64,000 nucleotides of DNA from Helicobacter canis. GTDB lineage: Bacteria > Campylobacterota > Campylobacteria > Campylobacterales > Helicobacteraceae. The DNA is taken from contig NZ_UGHV01000001.1 of NCBI RefSeq assembly GCF_900451095.1, forward strand, positions 1,178,001-1,242,000. The letters are read 5' to 3'. This document shows positions 18,811-28,696 of this stretch, one piece after another. The position numbers and the translations under genes are program-made. Every line of letters starts with the position of its first letter. Position 1 is the first letter of the stretch. A model generated the notes under the pieces. It searched no databases. It was not told the origin of the DNA and worked only from the letters and a program-made list of their open reading frames with translations.

Positions 18811-20310
18811 TTAGAGCTTGATATACCCTAGCGAAAAGATACAAGCAAGCAAGCGCACAAAGGTCTGCCACTTGCGATGATAGCGTAGAGACTTGAGACA
18901 AGCCATAAGATATGCCGCCCCCCCCCAACTACCATTTATCAGCCCATCATAGCGGTGCTCTAGCACTTGCACGCTTGTAAGGATAGCAATCGCACGCTTT
19001 TGCGCGATACTAAAGCTTGCATTAGCACGCAGGCAATCAACTTGCGAGAGCTTACGAAGCTCATCAATCACGCGCCCTATATCAGCGATCTTTTTGTCGC
19101 GCGTTTTTGCATCGATTTTGCGCGTGATTGAGGAGCTAGAGTCGCAATAGACATAGAGCTTATCGGGTATGCCGATACTTTTTGTAGCTAGTGCGGTTAG
19201 CCAGAAGCTTTTAAGCACATCTTCTGCCATTGTTAGGCGGACATCTTCGCCCATATGTGCCACGAGCTGCGCGATCGCGCCTCGTATGTGCGAAGCTTTA
19301 TAAAGCTTCGCACATATGTGCCACGGAGGTGTGGCACAATGGGCGAAGACTTCAAAAAGCACTTCATCTCCGAAAAGTGGCTTGCATAGCACAGGGGGAC
19401 TTACGCGCTTAAGCGTTGGCGGCTCAAAACGCATACCAAAAAACACAATATCCGGACTTGTATCAGGCTCTTGCGCGCTTTGCTTAGATTTGCTTAGATT
19501 TGTGGGGTGGGGGTTGGCTGGGCTTTGGGCTTGTGTGGATTCTAGCGTGGCGTTGTAAGAGATCTCGCAGGCATTGCTTGTGAGATAGTCATCAGCGTCT
19601 AAAAAGGCTATATACTCCCCCTTTGCTGCTTTGATCCCTTTAATGCGCGTAGCAAATGTGCCGAGATTTTTGGCATTATGGATAATGTGGATTCTAGGGT
19701 CTTTGTGAGCATAATCTTGTGCTATGTGTATAGAGCTATCACTCCCGCAATCATCTATAACTAAAATCTCAATATCACGCAAGCTTTGGTGTATGCAAGA
19801 CTCAAGGCAGCGAGCAATGTAGGATTCTACATTATACACAGGGATAATGATAGAGACTTTAGGCGGCATAGCGCGGCTGCCTGTGTGGTTTATGTGCTGC
19901 CCCCCCCCAATGGCATTTTTACACGCCTTTTCATTGACTAGGAGTGTGAGCTTAGGGATCGGTGTGGATTCTGCGAGATTGTGCAATAGGCGGTAGAGTC
20001 TCTTGCACGCGTGTAGCTCTATGTAGTCATCGCTATCTAGAGGCAAGATATATTTGCCCCTTGCTACTCTCTCTCCTGCTATGCGTGTGCTAAAGAGTCC
20101 TAGATTGGTCGCATTATGCACGATGTGGATTCTAGGGTCTTTGTGGGCGTAGTCTTGTGCTATGTGTATAGAGCTATCGCTGCCACAATCATCTATGATA
20201 ATAATCTCAATATCGCTAAAAGTTTGATTGATACAAGAATCCAAACACCGCGCAATAGTGGATTCTACATTATAGACAGGGATAATGATAGAAACTAGGG
20301 GAGACAACAT
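18811..20310 (-). CDS. Tandem GT2 glycosyltransferase with two poly-G tracts
   Basis: The 499-residue protein begins with an incomplete GT2 domain (LVSIIIPVYNVESTIARCLD, IIIDDCGSDSSIHIAQDYAH, then LDSDDY). A G9 tract (coding GGG near residue 135) follows, then a full GT2 domain that starts again as MPPKVSIIIPVYNVESYIAR with DxD motif AFLDADDYLTS. The two starts are close DNA duplicates (about 19676-19870 and 20104-20300). A second G9 tract lies near the C-terminus (NGSWGGAAYL). The natural-looking end, KSLRYHRKWQTFVRLLACIF, is read in the present phase. It probably transfers sugars in LPS or glycan synthesis. Confidence 0.85.
   Translation of the reverse strand: MLSPLVSIIIPVYNVESTIARCLDSCINQTFSDIEIIIIDDCGSDSSIHIAQDYAHKDPRIHIVHNATNLGLFSTRIAGERVARGKYILPLDSDDYIELHACKRLYRLLHNLAESTPIPKLTLLVNEKACKNAIGGGQHINHTGSRAMPPKVSIIIPVYNVESYIARCLESCIHQSLRDIEILVIDDCGSDSSIHIAQDYAHKDPRIHIIHNAKNLGTFATRIKGIKAAKGEYIAFLDADDYLTSNACEISYNATLESTQAQSPANPHPTNLSKSKQSAQEPDTSPDIVFFGMRFEPPTLKRVSPPVLCKPLFGDEVLFEVFAHCATPPWHICAKLYKASHIRGAIAQLVAHMGEDVRLTMAEDVLKSFWLTALATKSIGIPDKLYVYCDSSSSITRKIDAKTRDKKIADIGRVIDELRKLSQVDCLRANASFSIAQKRAIAILTSVQVLEHRYDGLINGSWGGAAYLMACLKSLRYHRKWQTFVRLLACIFSLGYIKL
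18918..18926. repeat. Homopolymer tract, 9 C on + (G9 coding) near the GT2 C-terminus
   Basis: Coding sequence reads AGT TGG GGG GGG GCG GCA. With nine G the frame runs to the stop at 18811. With ten or seven it would read through the repeat gap to 18464, overlapping the next start codon. Confidence 0.9.
19900..19908. repeat. Homopolymer tract, 9 C on + (G9 coding) between the two GT2 modules
   Basis: Coding sequence is ATT followed by G9 then CAGCACATAAACC. It sits exactly at the junction of the partial and the complete GT2 domains. Slippage would truncate the protein after the first module; an internal ATG (MPPKVS) could still start the second. Confidence 0.9.
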
Positions 20311-20646
20311 ATATCCTTAAGCTAGAGTGTGCGTATCATAGCTAGGCTTTGGTTAAAGCTTGCTTTATGTGCTTGATTGGTCTTATGGATTTGTGTGGGG
20401 TGTATGAGTGTGAGTGGGGCGGAGCCGCAGAGTCGGGGCTGTTTGGCATTGATTGTGCATTATATATGATGGATTTATACTATGTAGATAATAATTCTTT
20501 ATAGATGTATAGTAAATAAAGTTTAGTCATATAGACTAATAAATATTTATGGTAAATGGATAAATACTTGACTTATTTACATAATATTTCTACACTTTCG
20601 GCACTTAAAATTTTTAAGTGCTAATTTTTAGAACAAGGAGCAGGTA
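20311..20646 (+). promoter_or_regulatory. groESL upstream region with promoter-like boxes
   Basis: This gap is AT-rich in its second half and holds no gene. TTGACT (20568-20573) and TACACT (20591-20596) are spaced by 17 bases, a plausible sigma-70 promoter ending just before the CIRCE-like operator. An unassigned palindrome TTAGTC-ATATA-GACTAA lies at 20523-20539 and could bind a second regulator. The GGAG ribosome site is at 20637-20640. Confidence 0.6.
20598..20624. promoter_or_regulatory. CIRCE-like operator (HrcA site) of groESL
   Basis: The arms TCGGCACTT and AAGTGCTAA are separated by nine bases (AAAATTTTT). The right arm matches the CIRCE consensus GAGTGCTAA at 8 of 9 positions and the spacing is exactly canonical. 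It lies between the promoter boxes and groES. HrcA repression of groESL is established in Helicobacter; hrcA itself is not in the window. Confidence 0.8.
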
Positions 20647-20919
20647 ATGAAATTCAAACCACTAGGCGAACGGATTCTGGTTGAACGACTTGAAGAAGAA
20701 AGCAAGACAACTTCAGGGATCATTATCCCAGATAGCGCGAAAGAAAAGCCGCTTATGGGCAAGGTGATTGCCATAAGCAAGCAAGTCGCCGATGAAAAGT
20801 CTGTGAAAGAGGGCGAAGTAGTTGTATTTGGGAAATATTCTGGTAGTGAGATCAAGCTTGATAAAGCAGAATATATCGTGCTTGAGATCAAAGATGTGCT
20901 TGGCGTTTTGTCCAAGTAG
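20647..20919 (+). CDS. groES: Co-chaperonin GroES
   Basis: The 90-residue protein has the normal length of a bacterial GroES without the histidine- and cysteine-rich C-terminal extension of gastric H. pylori GroES (HspA). Conserved segments are FKPLGERILVERLEEESKTT, the mobile loop SGIIIPDSAKEKPLMGKVIA and VVFGKYSGSEIKLDKAEYIV. It caps the GroEL ring during protein folding. The groEL start follows 29 bases after its stop, so the two form an operon behind the CIRCE-like site. Confidence 0.97.
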   Translation: MKFKPLGERILVERLEEESKTTSGIIIPDSAKEKPLMGKVIAISKQVADEKSVKEGEVVVFGKYSGSEIKLDKAEYIVLEIKDVLGVLSK

Positions 20920-20933
20920 TCAATACAAACTAA

Positions 20934-22589
<1,656 letters not shown>

Positions 22590-22607
22590 CCCCAGCCCCT
22601 GTCTTTA

Positions 22608-22635
22608 GCTAGATTCTGCCTAGAATCTAGCTTTT
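22608..22635 (+). terminator. Rho-independent terminator after groEL
   Basis: The arms GCTAGATTCT and AGAATCTAGC form a 10-bp stem with a 4-base loop, followed by TTTTCT. The stem is built from the word CTAGAATC that is so frequent in this genome. Confidence 0.8.
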
Positions 22636-22774
22636 CTAGCTTCTCTCCATAGATTTTAGCAAACCACTTCAACCACATAAAGCAAACAATATCCCCCACC
22701 CACTACATATAATGATATAAGGCGGATATGTGCCAATCTTGCCAATGCCCCAAACAAACATACAATCCATAATC

Positions 22775-22956
22775 AAAAGTGGATTCTAGTGTAAGGCGGA
22801 GCTTGGAGACACTCATTTAGGCTAGGGCGGAGTAGTATCTTGGTGGTAGCAAGCAGCCAGATTAGCAACCTACAAAAGTGCGCAATCCGCGATCGCTCGC
22901 GCTGGGTGAAATCTGCGGCTAGAATCCTATATGGATTTTAGCTAGAATCCGCTTTT
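22775..22956. repeat. Repeat block bounded by inverted A modules, upstream of an outer-membrane gene
   Basis: Module A at 22775 faces a one-mismatch copy (CTAGAATCCGCTTTT) at 22942. Between them is a region without an open gene that holds a short B/D-like fragment (GCAATCCGCGATCGCTCGCG). The wider gap 22590-22980 contains only the groEL terminator, this block and the ribosome site AAGG before the ATG at 22981. Confidence 0.7.
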
Positions 22957-22980
22957 GTAAAGAGTATTTAGGATAAGGTG

Positions 22981-23580
22981 ATGAGACTATTACAAATCTT
23001 TCTACTTAGCATTATGATATGTGGGAGTTTAAGGGCTGGAGTTGGCTGTATGATAGGAGATTTTAGATGTTTAATAGGAAATATGTTGCAAATAGCTTCA
23101 TTTCATTATGGCTTTAGCACAGATTTAAACAAGATAGATTCAAATAAAGTAGCTAAAGATAGATTTGGCGGAATCGTTGGTGCTAGTGTAGGGTGGAATT
23201 TCTTTGTGGATAATCATTTTTATTTAAAGCCTTCTGTATCCATTCCTTTTACTGATTATGAAATAGGATTTGGTGTAAGGCTTAAATATCTTTATATGGA
23301 CACTTATGCTCCCACTCACTCTGTGGGTGGAGTGCTATATATCCACCCAGAAGGGCTTATGGGCACAGGCTCAATTATAATTGGTGCTGGAGCAAATTTT
23401 AGCCAGACGCATAATCTCAAAGCAAATGGAGCATATATTGAAGTAGGCTTAGGCTTATTAAAAATAAGTCCACTTTTAGTCAATACCGATATTACTTATC
23501 GTGCAAATATCTATGGCAGACACAATGATTTAGAGTTAGGGACAATCCATAGCTTAAACTTTGTTTGGACTTTTTTGTAA
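22981..23580 (+). CDS. Predicted outer-membrane beta-barrel protein
   Basis: The product is 199 residues with a signal peptide (MRLLQIFLLSIMICGSLRAG) and alternating hydrophobic/polar strands with glycines and aromatics (FGGIVGASVGWNFFVDNHFY, GAYIEVGLGLLKISPLLV). It ends in an aromatic strand, LNFVWTFL, typical of barrel proteins. I do not recognise a named family. Its base composition is visibly more AT-rich than the neighbouring genes, which may indicate transfer. The ATG is chosen over the GTG one codon earlier because of AAGG spacing. Confidence 0.65.
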   Translation: MRLLQIFLLSIMICGSLRAGVGCMIGDFRCLIGNMLQIASFHYGFSTDLNKIDSNKVAKDRFGGIVGASVGWNFFVDNHFYLKPSVSIPFTDYEIGFGVRLKYLYMDTYAPTHSVGGVLYIHPEGLMGTGSIIIGAGANFSQTHNLKANGAYIEVGLGLLKISPLLVNTDITYRANIYGRHNDLELGTIHSLNFVWTFL

Positions 23581-23732
23581 GAACTTCTTAAGGCATTGCT
23601 TCAAAGCATTAACGGCGCGCTTATCTAGCAAGCCCTGCAAACTCGCACTTCTCAATGCCTAACACATAAAGCAAACAATAATCAAAGCCCCACTATAATG
23701 CCGCATTTGACAACTTCTCACAAAGGGCGGTA

Positions 23733-25136
23733 ATGAAAAAAATTGCGATGATTGGGCTGTTTATGGGCTTTGCGCACGCTTCATTAGATAGTGTGCAAAC
23801 TCTTGCGCAGAGCAAAGACACAAGCACAAGAGGGATCTTCCCCACGATACAAGTAGAGTCTTTTAATAAATTCGCGCTCGGCGGAGACAAAATCTCGCCA
23901 ACAGAGAGCTATGGCTATATGCTAGGCACGCTTGGGCTAGAGCTTAGGGCTGCCCTAGAGTCTGGCTCAATCCAAGTGGGCTTAGGCGGTGCTGGGGCAG
24001 GGCTGGCGCAAGACTCTACAAGAAGGGGCGATAATCTTGGCTACAACTATGTGGGCTTTAATCCAAGCTACGATGGCACAGGCACTCCCACCGCCCTAAA
24101 CACGCGCAACTACTATATCCACAATGCGTATTTCGCGCTCACGCAAGATAGGGGCAAGAGCGCGTATGACCTATCTTTGGGGCGGTTTTCCTACGATGAT
24201 GGCGACTATGTCAATGGCTTTGTGGAGGGCGGCAAGCTAGGATATAGCCTAAAACTCACAGATTCTGGGATTTTCTACACGGAGCTTGCTGCTATCTCTA
24301 GCATAGCCTTGCTTGGTGATGGATTTTTCTGGGATTATAGCCGCGCGAATGTGCCTAGGGGGCTGCTAAGTGGCAAGCTAGGCTTCTCGCAGCTCTTTGG
24401 CAATGGCAGCAGCCTTGCTATCCACGCGTTTTATTACTATGGCATTAGTGAGTATAGTGCGCCCGGACTTAATGCGCGCTATGAGACAAACGCCGCTGCT
24501 AGCGAGTCTAGCGGCTTTAACGCCACCACAAGGCTCAATGTCGTCCTGCCGATATATGATAGGCTCTATATGCCTGTACCTGTGCTGCTTGGGAGCTTTT
24601 TGCGCGATGAAAATGGGAGAGAAGAGGGGCTTACTGCTACCATTATGCTAAAGCAGGATTTGGACTTCTACAAAGAGCGCAGCTCCTATAATCTCGCGCT
24701 TGCTATGCAGCAAAATATCGGGCTATCTCACGCTAGGCTTGGGTTTTTTGGCTCGCCACTTGGGGTAAATATCTGGGATAATAGCGTGTATGCCACTGGC
24801 TCTTCGCTTAATGCTATCGTGTATAAAGACGCCTTTAGCGCGCTATTTTTCACCAAAGCAAGCTTTGATAGAGAGTTTTTGGGCTACAAAAATCGCTATG
24901 ACATAGGGCTAGATGGTCGCTACACCACTGCCCCTGCCGCTGATGAATACTCGCTCAAGCTTACCCTAGATATGAGTATCAACAAGCTTGTAACCCTCTC
25001 ACTCATCGCAAATTACTACACAAGCATCTACCGCCACAGCGGCGTGCTGAACCCCGACTTCGCGCCGCAAAACATCGCGCCAAACACCGCCATAAACCGC
25101 AGCTATGTGATGACAAAATTTAGCTTTGATTTGTAG
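23733..25136 (+). CDS. Helicobacter outer-membrane family protein, OprD/Hof-like porin
   Basis: The 467-residue protein has a short signal peptide (MKKIAMIGLFMGFAHA). It has the features of Hof-type or OprD-like 16-18-strand barrels: a plug-side start (RGIFPTIQVESFNKFALGGD), many amphipathic strands (YDLSLGRFSYDDGDYVNGFV, EYSLKLTLDMSINKLVTLSL) and a C-terminal strand ending VMTKFSFDL. Such proteins let small solutes through the outer membrane, with substrate unknown. AAAGGGCGG precedes the ATG. A hairpin of two inverted A modules starts at the stop codon. Confidence 0.8.
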   Translation: MKKIAMIGLFMGFAHASLDSVQTLAQSKDTSTRGIFPTIQVESFNKFALGGDKISPTESYGYMLGTLGLELRAALESGSIQVGLGGAGAGLAQDSTRRGDNLGYNYVGFNPSYDGTGTPTALNTRNYYIHNAYFALTQDRGKSAYDLSLGRFSYDDGDYVNGFVEGGKLGYSLKLTDSGIFYTELAAISSIALLGDGFFWDYSRANVPRGLLSGKLGFSQLFGNGSSLAIHAFYYYGISEYSAPGLNARYETNAAASESSGFNATTRLNVVLPIYDRLYMPVPVLLGSFLRDENGREEGLTATIMLKQDLDFYKERSSYNLALAMQQNIGLSHARLGFFGSPLGVNIWDNSVYATGSSLNAIVYKDAFSALFFTKASFDREFLGYKNRYDIGLDGRYTTAPAADEYSLKLTLDMSINKLVTLSLIANYYTSIYRHSGVLNPDFAPQNIAPNTAINRSYVMTKFSFDL

Positions 25137-25174
25137 AATCCACTTTTATGCATTTAATTAAAAGTGGATTCTAG
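25134..25174. terminator. Inverted pair of A modules after the porin gene
   Basis: TAGAATCCACTTTT (25135-25148) and AAAAGTGGATTCTA (25160-25173) form a 14-bp perfect stem with an 11-base loop. It begins within the porin stop codon and ends 19 bases before lpxB. It lacks a T run beyond the stem, so it may attenuate rather than fully terminate. Confidence 0.6.
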
Positions 25175-25192
25175 CTCTGCTTGGGAGATGCT

Positions 25193-26437
25193 ATGAGACT
25201 TTTTCTTAGTGCATTAGAATCTAGTGCCAATATCCACGCCAAAGAAGTGATACGACAGCTCCTTTGCCTGCGTGATTCTAGTGGTGGCAAGCCCTGTGGG
25301 CTAGAGACTGCACCGCTAGAGATTGTAGGGGTCTTTGATCGGGCGTTGTTTGGTGAGTTTGTAGCACAAGGTGTGCTGCTAAATCCACTTTATCACCCTA
25401 GGGATTTTTCTATTATGGGCTTTAGCGATGTGGCGGTGAAAATCCCCTTTTTGCTCCGTGCGCAAAGACTTCTTGCAAAGAGTGCGATAGGAGCTAGTGT
25501 GATTATGCTTATGGATTCTTCTTCGTTTCATATTCGTTTGAGCAAGCGTATCCGCTCACTGCAAGAAGCAGGTAGTGGCGGTGTGATCGCGCCTATTTAT
25601 TATTATATCTTGCCACAGCTCTGGGCGTGGAAGAGCTATCGTGCAAAGAGCTTAGAGCGATATTGTGATACATTGCTTGGGATTTTGCCCTTTGAAGCGG
25701 AGTGTTATAGCAAGCAGGCAAGAGAGAGCGGGCAGTTTGTGTATGTGGGACACCCGCTGCTTGATGAGCTAGAATCTAGCCTATTAGATTCTAGAGTGGA
25801 TTCTAGGGCAAATGCGACTACCACTAGCCATAAACCTGCTTGCATTGTCTTTATGCCCGGATCTAGGCGTGGGGAGATCAAGCGGATTTTCCCGACATTT
25901 TATCAAGTGGCAAAGCAACTTCCCAATGCCAAAAAGCTTCTTGTGATCCCAAGCACTTTTGCCCAGGATTCTAGCGACCTTGCAAGCTTGCGGACAATCT
26001 ATGAGATAAGCCCTTGCACTAAGGGGGCATTGCAGGACTTCACCCTATGCTTTGATACTAGATCTGCGCTTATGCAAGCGGATTTTGCTTTCATCTGCTC
26101 TGGCACCGCGACTTTAGAGGCAGCATTGCTTGGGGTGCCATTTGTCCTAGCGTATAAAAGCGCGTGGCTTGACTACTATATCGCACGCTGTTTTGTGCAT
26201 TTGCGCTATATAGGGCTGGCAAATATTTTCTACAATGCGCTATGCGGAGAGAAGCCCGGCTGCGGTAGCTCTAGAATCCACCAAGAGCTAATCCAAGGGG
26301 CTATGAGTGTGGAAAATCTCTTGCAAGCCTACCGCCAAGTGCGCGTGCAAGACTTCATCGACAATGCCTACAAGCTCCGCGCCTATCTTAAGCACGGCAG
26401 TGCGCGTAATGTCGCCGCGCGGCTTTTGGGGCATTAG
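25193..26437 (+). CDS. lpxB: Lipid-A-disaccharide synthase
   Basis: The 414-residue GT19 enzyme joins UDP-2,3-diacyl-GlcN and lipid X to give the lipid A disaccharide at the inner membrane. Landmarks are ESSANIHAKEVIRQL at the start, YYYILPQLWAWKSYRAKSL, VGHPLLDEL, IVFMPGSRRGEIKRIFPTFY and ICSGTATLEAALLGVPFVLA. The ATG at 25193 has GGGAG six bases upstream. Residues about 192-208 (SSLLDSRVDSRA) derive from GATTCTAG-type repeat sequence inserted in the linker before the C-terminal domain. The gene end overlaps a convergent gene by four bases. Confidence 0.94.
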   Translation: MRLFLSALESSANIHAKEVIRQLLCLRDSSGGKPCGLETAPLEIVGVFDRALFGEFVAQGVLLNPLYHPRDFSIMGFSDVAVKIPFLLRAQRLLAKSAIGASVIMLMDSSSFHIRLSKRIRSLQEAGSGGVIAPIYYYILPQLWAWKSYRAKSLERYCDTLLGILPFEAECYSKQARESGQFVYVGHPLLDELESSLLDSRVDSRANATTTSHKPACIVFMPGSRRGEIKRIFPTFYQVAKQLPNAKKLLVIPSTFAQDSSDLASLRTIYEISPCTKGALQDFTLCFDTRSALMQADFAFICSGTATLEAALLGVPFVLAYKSAWLDYYIARCFVHLRYIGLANIFYNALCGEKPGCGSSRIHQELIQGAMSVENLLQAYRQVRVQDFIDNAYKLRAYLKHGSARNVAARLLGH

Positions 26438-26922
26438 TCTAGAATCTCGACTTGCACAAGGATCCGTATCCCAAGCCTTGCGCACACTTGCGAGACTTTG
26501 GGGGAGAGGTTTAGGGCTAGGGTGTCGGCTTTGTTTAGATAGGAGTGGATCTTTAGCACGATGAAGGCATTGTGCTGTTCTTTGAGATTTTCTAGGGCTT
26601 TGTGCTTGTGGCTAATGCGCTCTACAAATCGCTCGCACTCTTTGCGAAACACGCTTAAAGCTATGATTTTGGAGTGGATTTTATAAAAGGCTTTAGGCTC
26701 ATCTTTAGATCCCGCTTCACTTGTAGAGGTGGATTCTAGATTAGAGGCTTTGTGATACTGCTCTAATTCTTGTTTCCAATGTTTATAGGATAGGGTGATG
26801 GATTCTGCGTTTTTGTGCTTATAGATACTTGGGCGAAGTCCTAGGGCTTCATAGACAGCGATGGGGCAAAACTCCTCCATATATAATTCTAAACCGATGA
26901 TACAATACGAGCGTTTGTGCAT
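26434..26922 (-). CDS. DUF4279-like hypothetical protein
   Basis: The 162-residue protein starts MHKRSYCIIGLELYMEEFCP and has the pattern of DUF4279: an early ALGLRPSIYKH segment, a central WKQEL region, and the final LSPKVSQVCARLGIRILVQV. Function is unknown; DUF4279 proteins are often immunity-like or orphan cytoplasmic proteins. Residues about 58-75 (SNLESTSTSEAGSKDEPKAF) look like a repeat-derived insert. It is transcribed towards lpxB and overlaps it by 4 bases at the 3' ends. The family call rests on a pattern match by eye. Confidence 0.55.
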   Translation of the reverse strand: MHKRSYCIIGLELYMEEFCPIAVYEALGLRPSIYKHKNAESITLSYKHWKQELEQYHKASNLESTSTSEAGSKDEPKAFYKIHSKIIALSVFRKECERFVERISHKHKALENLKEQHNAFIVLKIHSYLNKADTLALNLSPKVSQVCARLGIRILVQVEILD

Positions 26923-26976
26923 AGAAGATCTCCTTACTTAAAGATAAGGATTTTACCAAAATCATAATGCGTAAGA

Positions 26977-27013
26977 GAAAAATACCCCCCAAAGGAGAGA
27001 GAAAAGGGGGTAT
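26977..27013 (-). terminator. Rho-independent terminator of hugZ
   Basis: On the minus strand ATACCCCC and GGGGGTAT pair across a purine-rich loop and run into TTTTTCTC, a typical terminator, about 85 bases after the hugZ stop. Confidence 0.75.
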
Positions 27014-27097
27014 AAAGGAAGAATAATGCAAAGTAATACTGATCACAACAACTAAAGGAGACCCACCACACTCCTACCCTATTACTCCTTAGTTGTG

Positions 27098-27874
27098 CTA
27101 GTGTGCGGGGTGTGTGCCTTTGCTATGGGGATTTCTGCTATGAGGGTTGCCAGATCCGCCAAGATAGGAGATCTCGCCATTTGTGATGGCATAGGCTTGA
27201 CCAAATCCCTTGACATAGCGACCATTGCGGACAATTAGCTCAATGAGATGAAAGTCGTGCATATTTTTGATAGTTTTGATCCCGCCACTTCCACCACTTT
27301 GCTCGATAAATTGCGCAAACACATTTTCAAACTCCTGACTATCTCGCTCGACAAATCTTGCATTCACGCGGTAGCGCAGTCTTTTGCGCAAGATGACAGA
27401 TTGTGCTTTACTCTCATCTTCTAAAAACATCAGCTCGACATTGTTTGGATTGGCGCGGATGCTTGCATAATGCTCCGCCACTTCGCTAATGTAGATATAG
27501 AATCTACCTTCGCTGTGGATCACAGGCGCATAGGTCGCCAATGCCTCGCCGCTAGGGCTAATGCTTGCCAACACACCTGAGCCAAACGCCTTGGCAAATG
27601 CATCAATCTCTTGCTTAATGCCCGCTAGATCGTGTGTCTGCTCTACGCTCATACATAGTGAGATAATGGCGTTTTTTATGGTATCTGGTGAGGCTTTTTG
27701 GGGGAATTCCACGCGCACACTCCCACCTGCATAGGCTATATCTAGTCCTTCAAAATCCACGCCCTCTAGCTTGACATCTTTGGGATCGCTCTTGCCTCCA
27801 AACTTTTTCACCAAGCCGATAAGCTCGTTTGTGTGATGATCATTCATATGAGTAATGATACTTGTAAAATCCAT
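27098..27874 (-). CDS. hugZ: HugZ-type heme oxygenase
   Basis: The 258-residue protein matches H. pylori HP0318. An N-terminal segment MDFTSIITHMNDHHTNELIG is followed by a split-barrel core (LASISPSGEALATYAPVIHS, YIYISEVAEHYASIRANPNN) and a histidine-rich C-terminal loop (NPHSRNPHSKGTHPAH) that supplies heme ligands in this family. It degrades heme to release iron. The upstream gap 27875-27973 is AT-rich with a TAAGAATAACTATCA stretch that could be a Fur-type site, though I cannot confirm it. A terminator follows. Confidence 0.9.
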   Translation of the reverse strand: MDFTSIITHMNDHHTNELIGLVKKFGGKSDPKDVKLEGVDFEGLDIAYAGGSVRVEFPQKASPDTIKNAIISLCMSVEQTHDLAGIKQEIDAFAKAFGSGVLASISPSGEALATYAPVIHSEGRFYIYISEVAEHYASIRANPNNVELMFLEDESKAQSVILRKRLRYRVNARFVERDSQEFENVFAQFIEQSGGSGGIKTIKNMHDFHLIELIVRNGRYVKGFGQAYAITNGEISYLGGSGNPHSRNPHSKGTHPAH

Positions 27875-27973
27875 CTTGACTCCTTTGTGTTTCTTTGGGG
27901 GGTATTATAAAGCAAGCTAACTTAGATTTTTATTAAAAATAAGAATAACTATCACAAATGATAAAATCGGATT

Positions 27974-28624
27974 CTAGCCTTGCAAACATTGCAGGCGCAA
28001 ATGATTTGTGATAAGCGGTGCTTGGCTGGCTAGAGTATCGCAGGCATAGGAGAAGTTCTCTTGTGTGAAAAATGGTGTGCGCACAAGCGGAGTGCCTTGC
28101 AGCAAGGGGTGATTGTGTAAAAAATCATTGATATATGTTTGATAGCTATCATCACTACTTGTCATCATCGCCAAACACAGCAAGGGGATATTGTGCGCCT
28201 TAAGCGCGCTAATGCTTAATAAAATATGATTGATACACCCTAGATAATACCGCCCCACAAGGACACAAGGCTTTGGATTTAAGCGCATATAATCAATCAT
28301 ACACTGCGTATCATCAAGCGGTGTGAAAAGCCCTCCGGCTAGCTCTATGATGAGATTTTGCGCGCTTGGGATTGCGATATGGCTACCTTGATAATCACAT
28401 CGCTCTATGATCTTAGCGATATGTGGCGATGCTGGAGTGCGCAGGCTTATACCATTGTCAAAAATCGTGCATTCTGGGACAAATTGCTTGATAAAAGCGC
28501 GATCTTCTTCCTGCCCTGCTTGCACAAGCTTGAAATACCCATACCCAAATACCTTGCAAAAAGCCGCGCTAAAGTGTGTTTTGCCCGTGTCAGTGTGGAT
28601 ACCTGCGATATAGATTTGTGCCAT
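27974..28624 (-). CDS. bioD: Dethiobiotin synthetase
   Basis: The 216-residue ATP-dependent enzyme closes the ureido ring of dethiobiotin in biotin synthesis. The P-loop is unusual but recognisable, IYIAGIHTDTGKTHFSAAFC at residues 4-23, followed by KLVQAG and the ELAGGLFTPLDDTQCMIDYM segment. The ATG at 28624 is chosen because AAAGGG precedes it by five bases; upstream codons are not conserved. It is divergent from the glycosyltransferase at 28697 with a 72-base shared promoter region. No other bio genes are in the window. Confidence 0.9.
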   Translation of the reverse strand: MAQIYIAGIHTDTGKTHFSAAFCKVFGYGYFKLVQAGQEEDRAFIKQFVPECTIFDNGISLRTPASPHIAKIIERCDYQGSHIAIPSAQNLIIELAGGLFTPLDDTQCMIDYMRLNPKPCVLVGRYYLGCINHILLSISALKAHNIPLLCLAMMTSSDDSYQTYINDFLHNHPLLQGTPLVRTPFFTQENFSYACDTLASQAPLITNHLRLQCLQG

Positions 28625-28665
28625 ATATTCCCTTTGTGTGATAGGGCATTGTATCAAAAGCTTTA

Positions 28666-28674
28666 TGCTACAAT
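28666..28674 (+). promoter_or_regulatory. Extended -10 promoter of the split GT2 gene
   Basis: TGCTACAAT is an extended -10 box 23 bases before the ATG at 28697. The ribosome site AGGAG follows at about 28686. Confidence 0.5.
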
Positions 28675-28696
28675 GCGCTTTTTTTAGGAGAGTGTG

